64,000 nucleotides of DNA. It comes from Chionis minor (taxonomy: Eukaryota; Chordata; Aves; Charadriiformes; Chionididae). The stretch lies in the NCBI GenBank assembly GCA_013398295.1, contig VZSF01001524.1:533384-597383 (forward strand). The letters are read 5' to 3'. How positions within the stretch are numbered: position 1 is the stretch's first letter; each line of letters starts with the position of its first letter. The notes under the pieces were generated by a model. The model was not told where the DNA came from. It did not search any database and saw only the letters and a list, made by a program, of their open reading frames with translations. Position numbers and translations under genes: made by a program. This document shows positions 58,071 through 64,000 of the stretch, piece by piece.

Positions 58071-61000
58071 CTAGAAGAGAATTGAAGATATCTTAATTCA
58101 TGTTATTGCATAACTCAGCGCCATTTTTCCCCACTCACAGCAGCAGCCATGACAGCAGTATTGCCAGCCGCCAGCAGGGTGTGAGGCAGAGAACCTACTG
58201 CAGTTATGTAATGCTCAATGCCAAACCGATACTCATGCTAAGAACTTAAGACTGGACTTGTCTAAAATGCTGTTGCTTTCAGCTGAACTTGTTTGAACTG
58301 GAGGTCACCAAAACCTCCATGTTTCAAAAAAGTCACTGCAAGTCCAAGAGCAAGCTTGGACTTGACATCCAAGGTCACCCTCACAACACAAGGCTGGCTG
58401 TGGCACTGCAGGCGCAGTACCTTGGCTGTGCCCTCCGGAGAGCTACACTACACCTCTCCCTGCTCCTTGGCCACCCATCCAAGCCTGCTTCCTGCAGGAG
58501 TGTGGTGATCTCGGCACACCCTGACTCTCAAGGGAAACAAGACTGACAATGCTCATGGGTGGCCACGTCCACTCAGCCTCTGCCTCCCTCCCTCCCAGGG
58601 ACACCATGGCACAAGTGACACCAGACCAGTACCAGTGAGCCGTGCCCCGAAGTGCCCGCTGCCCTCCCTGCCTTTCAGGGACAGCATTTGTGCCACACTG
58701 CCAGTTCCTTTCTCAAATGAGGCTGCTTTAGTCGCTCACAGCTGGAAGAAGCAAAGTTAAACGGAGCAGAACAGCTTTGGAAGGCAGGCAGAAAGTTAAA
58801 ATCTCATGGCACTGAAGTGTCATACTAATACACATAGGACTTTCAGGCAGGGCTTCAAAGAACTCCCCACAAAGAAATCTTGCACTACAAACTCCATCAG
58901 AACACCAGGGACTGGCCTCCAGTATCACAAAGTCTCCACTCGCTGTCAAGACTGCTCCAGAGTTCCTTAAAGCATTCAAGCAGGCATCAAGACACTTACC
59001 ACCATGGTACGTCCGATGATGCAGTGTGGTCCACTAAGAGAAATGACGGAATCTTCTATTTCCACTTCTGCCACCCCTCCTTTAGCAGTCACATTGCCAA
59101 GGTCTCCCACATGCCTACACAGAGATGCAGAGAAACTCACAGAAAACTTGGTTGAACTGAAAGCTCTCCTAAGCGATGGCCTGGACAATACAATACCCCA
59201 TAGTTCCTACACTCAAGTACTCATCCAACTTATCTTAAAGAGCACATACGTCCTCATTTACCACCACCAGTCAATCTTGACCCCTTGCAATATTTTAACT
59301 CCTTTTGTTCAAGGGATGATTAAAATTCAGTCCTAGGTAGACCTTGAAACCGGAAGGGTAATCAACTTTGGGGAAAGGATTGCCATCACTCCGTAACGAG
59401 CTAAGCCAACAGTGCACAACTTGTAGCCAAGAATTCCTCTATGCTGATGGCGTGCCCCTCTGCTCAAAGAAATTCTCTCAAATTTGTTGAAACAACCATT
59501 CCTGCTGTTCTTTAGAGCTTTTAATGTCTACCACAAATCAGCTATTCCACAAGCAGCTGCGCACTTTAGGATTAAATAGGATTAGTAAAAGCAGTTTGTC
59601 AAGTGACAGGTCAAAGGGGATGCATGAAGTGCTAGCTAAGTGCTAATCAGTATCAGCAATGACTATTTGAATTTGCTTGGCCTTTTCCCCATATATTTGG
59701 TATTACACCCTACCTTACTGTTTTTACCACAGTTAGATCTCCACTAGGACCTCCCTTAAGAATTAAGTCTCAAGCAGTTCATGTTTCACTGAACTTTTGG
59801 ACATTCCAGTGTATCATTTCCTACACATGCCCCAAATAAACCATTCACTCAAAAGACAAGGTGATGATGTTCTGCAAGACCCTTCTCTCCAATTCAAAAC
59901 CACAAATACCAACTTGTTTCTAAAACTCTCCATGCATTGTAGGATGACCAGCTCAGTTCACTGAACACCGACTACCAGCTTCTTATGTAGCACCAATTTC
60001 ATACTTCTAACCAAGCCTCATACAACCAGGTCAAGGGCAGATTTTCCTTTAGGAATTTGCTTGATTTAAGCTTCCAGGAAGCTTCAGTCCAATTGGTTCA
60101 ACTACACCGATAAAAGCATGATCTAGTTCTTATACCCTTTAAGGAATTCCCCAGCCAAGAGCTGCCTGTGCTGGCAGGTTACACCAGAAGTGGGATTTGA
60201 CAAAGCAGAACCAGCAGAAGCCATGATGTTCATGCAATTTTGACCTTTAGCACTGGTGCAGCTGGCTGCCAGTGAAGCCCGTGAGCACACCATTTCATGT
60301 GGCTCTGTCATCCAGACAGCTGGCTGGCAGCCAGCTTGCTTGGTCTGGCACTCATCACTCAGGTATGAATTTATCAGCTACAGAAGATGCAGCTATGGAC
60401 GTAGGTGTGAGCATTCAACGGCCAATCACAACGTCAAGTTGGTCCCACTGCTAGTCCAGACCCTACCTGTGCAAAGCCAGCCTAACTTTTACACTTGCTC
60501 CTAGCTCCACTCACTACCACACAGGCCATCAGCTCTTGTGCAGCCCCCTCCCAGTCTCCAAACCCCATCAGCACACAGGTCTCAAACATGCAAGGGCTCC
60601 CTGAAGGTAACTGGACTGTGAAAACTGCTTCCAGGGAGGGGAAGAACTGGGTCTCAGCTCCCACTGAGGTGCAGAGACACCCAGCACACACATCAGAGCC
60701 TGTACTGACACACAGCCGCTGAGGAGTACATACTGCAGGTCATACAGTACCTAAGCTAACAGGTTAAGAACAGCCCAGCGCACCCAGTAAAAAGCCACCA
60801 TGCCTAGGTACACACAACTTTGTAGTTGTCTCGCAGTTTCCCCTGAAGCCTCAGCACCTTCCACTGATGATTGTTACATGAGAAGCCTGCGTACAGCTCA
60901 ACAATTGACAGTTTCAAGCCTCTGTTGTAAAAAGCTGGCCCAAAACAGAAATAAACCACTACTGATCATATGAGGCTTTAACACATGAACTTCCTCAACT

Positions 61001-62832
61001 CATGCCATGAAGAACCTTCATTCAGTAAAAGCCTTTATGTCCTCTTCTCCACAAGCTATGATAAAACCAAGAGTATGTCCCAAAGATGACATTTTACCCA
61101 CACTCTTGAAGCCAAGGTGTCTAACAAATTGCTGTATGATTATCAGAGCCTCTGTTAAGCAACCCTAGAAGTCTGGGAGGAATTAACAGTTTTATTCTGG
61201 TATTGTCCTAGCATTATTCACGAAGTGGCTTCCCAAGCACAAAGTAGCACTTCAATGGCCACTGGAGAGAGTATCCAGTAAGAGGCCAGGCACATTAAAC
61301 TCACCTTTCTGCATCACTTGGTCCACCATGCTGCTTGCCTTGAGGATTGAAGTGAGAACCTGCACTTGTACACCCTGCAATGGAACAGAGCCATCAAAAG
61401 TAGGTTTTTTTTCCAGTAGCCAGTTTAAATTTATTGCTTATACAGTATATCAAAGTAGTCCTCCTATAGCCAGAGGAGATGAAGTCACTAATGACAGCTA
61501 CTCTCCTGTTAGACATTCTACTAATCCTCTGGAGATATGTAACCTACTACAGACTTACAAGTTCAATAAAATAAGACTATTCATTCTAGGGCACTCTGGG
61601 CTCAGTTGAAAGACTTCTTATTCCTTAACACTAGGTTACCACTGTATTTAGGTTAGTGCTTGCTATGTCAGATCTTGAACACCAGCCTAAACATGTTTAA
61701 ACTATTAAACGGGAAGCAATTCCTTAGGAAGTGTCATCACTTCTTAACACAGATTTGCAGTCATGAGACCCACGTACACTTACACTAGTTGCTGCTGCAA
61801 CACCAAAAGAAGCTCTTTAAAGCTGAGCAATCACATTACAGCTGTAACTCAAAAGCCTGGAGAGACATCTTACCATTTGTATTGTCACCAAATTCATGGA
61901 CATGGAAACCATGATCTCCATCACTCAAGCCACTGATTCTTCCAGTAACTTTTACTGGTCCATTATCCTTTAATGGAAAGAATTTATTATCAATAAAATG
62001 ACTACAGAATTAAGTGGCCTTTTGTCAAATTAAGCTCCCTGGTCAACAGAAAGCACTAGAGATTCCACTGTAAGTTCGGTTACCAAGACATGAAAAATTA
62101 CATTAACTGATTCTATATACAAACACGTATTTCACAGAATGCTTACATGTATTTGGCCACTTAAAATAAGCCTTTCCTACCATGCATCAGTAAGCAAAAG
62201 GAATGCCTTCTATCAGATTGCTTGCTTGCTTTTGAGAACAATCATGTACTTCCGTTGGGAAGTACAAGTAACCCTAAGGTCATTCCTCCTCACTACAGAT
62301 ACCACACTGCCTGTATGCGGCCCCAACTCCTATTGAGTATAGAGGAGTGAGTGTTCAAAAAGGTTCTGGCCCTTTGGCAATTACAGCTCCGTTAAGCCGT
62401 ACGCGGATAGCAGTAAACAAACTCCACAGACTACGGCCGGCTCCAGCGCTGAGCTGGGCAGAGGGCACACGCTCGCTGCCGGCCCCGCCAGCACTCCCCC
62501 ACCCCCCCCTCTCCGCGCCGCGCCGGGGCACGCAGGGCGACACACGCTGCGGCAGCCCGGGGCGCAACGGCAACAGCCCCGGCCCCTCCCGCCACCGCGG
62601 CCCAGTACACGCCCGCCCGGCGCGACTCCCGCCGGCCTCCGCAGCCGCCGGAGAGGGGGAGGGAGAACGACGCCGCCCGCCCCGCGCCATGACTCAGCAC
62701 TGTGGCCCGGAGCGGGGAGCGCAGAGCGACAGGGTCGCGCCCGCCGCCAGCCCTTGCCTGCTGCTGGAAGTGGATGACGCCCTGCACGGGGCCGTCCCCC
62801 TTCATCACGCAGACGGCTTTCAGCATCGCCAT
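57960..62832 (-). CDS. SOD1: SOD1, cytosolic Cu,Zn superoxide dismutase (five exons)
   Basis: SOD1 is a homodimeric cytosolic (also mitochondrial intermembrane-space) enzyme that converts two superoxide radicals and protons into oxygen and hydrogen peroxide. Five exons on the − strand (62,832–62,758; 61,967–61,874; 61,374–61,305; 59,114–59,000; 58,070–57,960) join in frame to 465 nt, 154 aa plus TAA. Numbered from Met1, the copper ligands are His47, His49, His64 and His120. The zinc ligands are His64 (bridging), His72, His81 and Asp84. The structural disulfide pairs Cys58 and Cys146, and Arg143 guides the anion. The signature [10 protein letters not shown] is present. All catalytic residues are intact. 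The start is the first ATG of a Met-Ala-Met-Leu-Lys opening typical of bird SOD1. Introns 2–4 are GT–AG, while intron 1 uses a GC donor. The gene converges on SCAF4. Confidence 0.98.
58071..58999 (-). other. SOD1: SOD1 intron 4
   Basis: 929 nt, GT–AG. Moderately GC-rich in the middle (58,400–58,700). No additional exon or repeat recognised. Confidence 0.8.
59000..59114 (-). CDS. SOD1: SOD1 exon 4
   Basis: 115 nt. Joins AG|G for Arg80, then His81, [12 protein letters not shown] and [18 protein letters not shown], ending at Val118 in phase 0. Includes zinc ligands His81 and Asp84. One codon shorter than human. Donor GTAAGT, acceptor GTGTAG. Confidence 0.97.
59115..61304 (-). other. SOD1: SOD1 intron 3 (2.2 kb)
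   Basis: The largest SOD1 intron, GT–AG. Pieces near 60,250–60,700 are GC-richer and give spurious frames on both strands. I recognise no repeat family or RNA gene. Confidence 0.75.
61305..61374 (-). CDS. SOD1: SOD1 exon 3
   Basis: 70 nt, the same length as in human as I remember it. Encodes [18 protein letters not shown] and the next five residues: disulfide Cys58, bridging His64 and zinc ligand His72. Donor GTGAGT. Confidence 0.97.
61375..61873 (-). other. SOD1: SOD1 intron 2
   Basis: 499 nt, GT–AG, AT-rich, nothing else recognised. Confidence 0.8.
61874..61967 (-). CDS. SOD1: SOD1 exon 2
   Basis: 94 nt. Begins [18 protein letters not shown] and continues to [13 protein letters not shown], with copper ligands His47 and His49. 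Leaves one base. Donor GTAAGA, acceptor TTAAAG. Confidence 0.97.
61968..62757 (-). other. SOD1: SOD1 intron 1 (GC–AG type)
   Basis: 790 nt. The 5' part (62,400–62,757) lies in the CpG island, the rest is AT-rich. The donor is GC (CAG|GCAAGG), the acceptor AG. It contains an NF-E2/NRF2-type element at 62,690–62,699 close to the donor. Confidence 0.9.
62690..62700 (-). promoter_or_regulatory. SOD1: NF-E2/NRF2-type element (TGCTGAGTCAT) in SOD1 intron 1
   Basis: Read on the SOD1 strand, TGCTGAGTCA (with T after it) exactly fits the NF-E2/antioxidant-response consensus. It lies about 60 bases inside intron 1, within the CpG island and about 200 bases from the inferred start. An oxidative-stress input to SOD1 is plausible from family knowledge but unproven here. 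Confidence 0.5.
62758..62832 (-). CDS. SOD1: SOD1 exon 1 (coding part)
   Basis: 75 nt, 25 codons from ATG at 62,832: [18 protein letters not shown] and on to FQQQ. Phase 0 at the end. The donor reads GCAAGG, a GC variant also reported for human SOD1. The ATG lies about 60 bases downstream of the inferred transcription start in a GC-rich context. Confidence 0.97.
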
Positions 62833-62918
62833 GTTCCCGCGGCGGCCGGAGAGCGGCGCACAGCACAGACCGCCACAGCCAGCGCCCGAGGACTAAGGGG
62901 ACCGCCCCTCCCGCCGCG

Positions 62919-62926
62919 CTTATATA
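62919..62926 (-). promoter_or_regulatory. SOD1: SOD1 TATA box (TATATAAG)
   Basis: TATATAAG on the − strand, about 90 bases upstream of the ATG. It predicts transcription starting near 62,890–62,898 and a 5' UTR of roughly 60 nt. A TATA box inside a CpG island is also the known arrangement in mammalian SOD1. Confidence 0.85.
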
Positions 62927-62948
62927 GGGCGGCCCGTCAGCGCGGCGG

Positions 62949-63073
62949 CCAATGGCGGTGCGCTCGCGGGTCTCCTCGCGCAATTCTTACGCCGGGTTCG
63001 GCCAATCCAGGGGGGCGGGGGGTGGTGGCGCGCGGGCGGGCGCCAATCAGCGGCCCCCGCCTGCTGAGCCAAT
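62949..63073 (-). promoter_or_regulatory. SOD1: Four CCAAT boxes (NF-Y type) upstream of SOD1
   Basis: CCAAT occurs on the + strand at 62,949, 63,002, 63,043 and 63,069, that is as ATTGG in the SOD1 direction, at roughly −55 to −175 from the inferred start. Same orientation throughout, spaced 53, 41 and 26 bases. Typical for NF-Y-driven CpG promoters. Confidence 0.65.
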
Positions 63074-63085
63074 GGGCGGGTGAGC

Positions 63086-63098
63086 CGCCCCCTGGTGG
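63086..63098 (-). promoter_or_regulatory. Consensus CTCF core motif upstream of SOD1
   Basis: On the − strand the bases read CCACCAGGGGGCG, which fits the CTCF core CCASYAGRKGGCR at every position. It lies about 190 bases upstream of the SOD1 start. Binding is predicted from the motif only. Confidence 0.55.
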
Positions 63099-63100
63099 CC

Positions 63101-63117
63101 GGGGCAGGGCGGGGGGG
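63101..63117 (+). other. Potential G-quadruplex (G-rich tract)
   Basis: GGGGCAGGGCGGGGGGG provides four G3 tracts with 1–2 base loops on the + strand, next to the CTCF motif. A folding prediction from sequence only. Confidence 0.4.
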
Positions 63118-63350
63118 CGTTGTGTAATGGTGGCGGGGCCGCCGCGGGCGAAGCGGTGGGGGCGGGACGCGGCAGCCGTGAGGGCAGCGGGAAGCGCTGG
63201 CTCCTCGGTGGGCGGCGAAGCGGTGGCCGGGCCTGGGCACGCCGGGCAGCGGGGGAGAAGGGGCCAGAGCCCGCGCTTTGGCCTACTCCGCGTTTTACTC
63301 CCGACAGCCTGAGGGAATTTGCTGCGTTTGACGTCGCGGTGGCGCTTGGG

Positions 63351-64000
63351 CCCCCGAGGAGGCCCTGTGCTTTAAGCGGCCTCAGGTTAAAGCTTTCGAT
63401 CTCAAATCGTCGGGCTTCACCTTGTAGGTCTTCCAATGTTACGATTTACCCCGGGCATAAACGTTTTCCTTTAGGCGTGCCCTGAAGTGGTGACTTGAGG
63501 AGAAGCAGCATCAGTGGTGTTTTGCTCATCTGCAGATGTTTCTTTTTCATAACACTTTCCCTCTGCTGGAGGCTGTGTACCTGCATTACTGCGGCTGAGG
63601 TGTGTCGCATCGTGAACTCCTGGCTAAAAGTAGAACGCAGTTTTGAAGTTGCCTCTGAGCAGCTTTGCGTTTCAAAGTAGGTGCCCTGCCCAGAAGATGT
63701 TTTGCACGGAAACCATCAAAGTTACAATGTGAAGCTGGTGTTGCTCGGCTGCTGGCTTTTCGTAGAGACACCTCTGCCACGTAGTCTGCCCACAGCAACA
63801 GGCTTGGTATGTAGTAGGCAGCTCAGAGCTCTTGTTCAGATGGAAAGTGTCTCGGTGTAGCCATGAACTGACCACTCCTTGGAGTAATGTTTAGGGGAGA
63901 GATGAAAAAATAGATTCTCTCCATGCTGACAAACCTTAGACTCCCAAGGGAAGGTTAACACCAGACTTGGGGAGCATACAGCTCTGCAGTTTTGTTCAAA
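63351..64000. other. Upstream intergenic DNA beyond SOD1
   Basis: Sequence beyond the SOD1 CpG island falling back to average composition. Short frames on both strands, no recognised domain, no exon signature. Nothing supported. Confidence 0.6.

Larger units (their letters stand above)
62350..63350 (-). promoter_or_regulatory. SOD1: SOD1 CpG-island promoter
   Basis: GC- and CpG-rich block covering the SOD1 promoter, exon 1 and the start of intron 1. It contains the TATA box, four CCAAT boxes, G-rich tracts and a CTCF consensus. The long open frames on the + strand across it are composition artefacts. Confidence 0.9.

Noticed and set aside
62347..63312. Long + strand open frame (321 codons) across the SOD1 promoter island
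   Set aside because: It is antisense to SOD1 exon 1 and promoter. Its Pro/Arg/Ala-rich composition is what any GC-rich island yields because stops are rare there.
1..64000. Search by eye for CRISPR arrays, tRNAs, rRNAs, snoRNAs and bird CR1 LINE tails
   Set aside because: No regularly spaced repeats, no cloverleaf with A/B boxes, no convincing C/D or H/ACA box pairs, and no CR1-type 8-bp terminal repeats were seen. A covariance-model and repeat-library scan would be decisive.

Overview
This is vertebrate nuclear DNA: long AT-rich introns with GT–AG splice sites, two CpG-island promoters and no operon structure. The peptides match two neighbouring vertebrate genes, SCAF4 on the + strand and SOD1 on the − strand. 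The SOD1 protein (154 aa, avian-type spelling) and the compact introns point to a bird. It differs from the chicken SOD1 I remember at a dozen or so positions, so I infer a non-chicken bird.

Layout. Positions 1–7,640 are AT-rich intergenic DNA with no gene I can support. Positions 7,650–8,850 are a CpG island that is the probable SCAF4 promoter and 5' UTR; it contains a single N at 8,333. From 8.9 to 19.5 kb is SCAF4 intron 1. SCAF4 coding exons 2–20 lie between 19,512 and 53,955, and all nineteen join in frame with consensus splice sites. The short first coding exon (about 10 codons in human) is not visible. The SCAF4 3' UTR and candidate poly(A) signals run from 53,956 to about 55,900. A convergent intergenic strip of about 1.6 kb follows. 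SOD1 then runs leftward from its promoter near 62,900 to its stop at 57,960, with a poly(A) signal at 57,498. The SOD1 promoter island (62,350–63,350) has a TATA box, four CCAAT boxes, a consensus CTCF site and an NRF2/NF-E2-type element just inside intron 1. Positions 63.4–64 kb are unannotated upstream DNA.

The genes. SCAF4 is a nuclear CTD-binding, RNA-binding protein that restrains early poly(A)-site use by RNA polymerase II. SOD1 is the cytosolic Cu,Zn superoxide dismutase. Their tail-to-tail arrangement matches what I recall from human chromosome 21. I see no functional pathway linking them.

The window is otherwise ordinary vertebrate sequence. The points most worth checking are: the missing SCAF4 exon 1 at an assembly N; the lack of two low-complexity tracts in SCAF4 that human has; the GC donor of SOD1 intron 1; the promoter motifs at SOD1; a candidate cryptic terminal exon in SCAF4 intron 1; and a pair of diverged direct repeats flanking an antisense open frame in SCAF4 intron 16. 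I found no clear evidence of an undescribed biological system.
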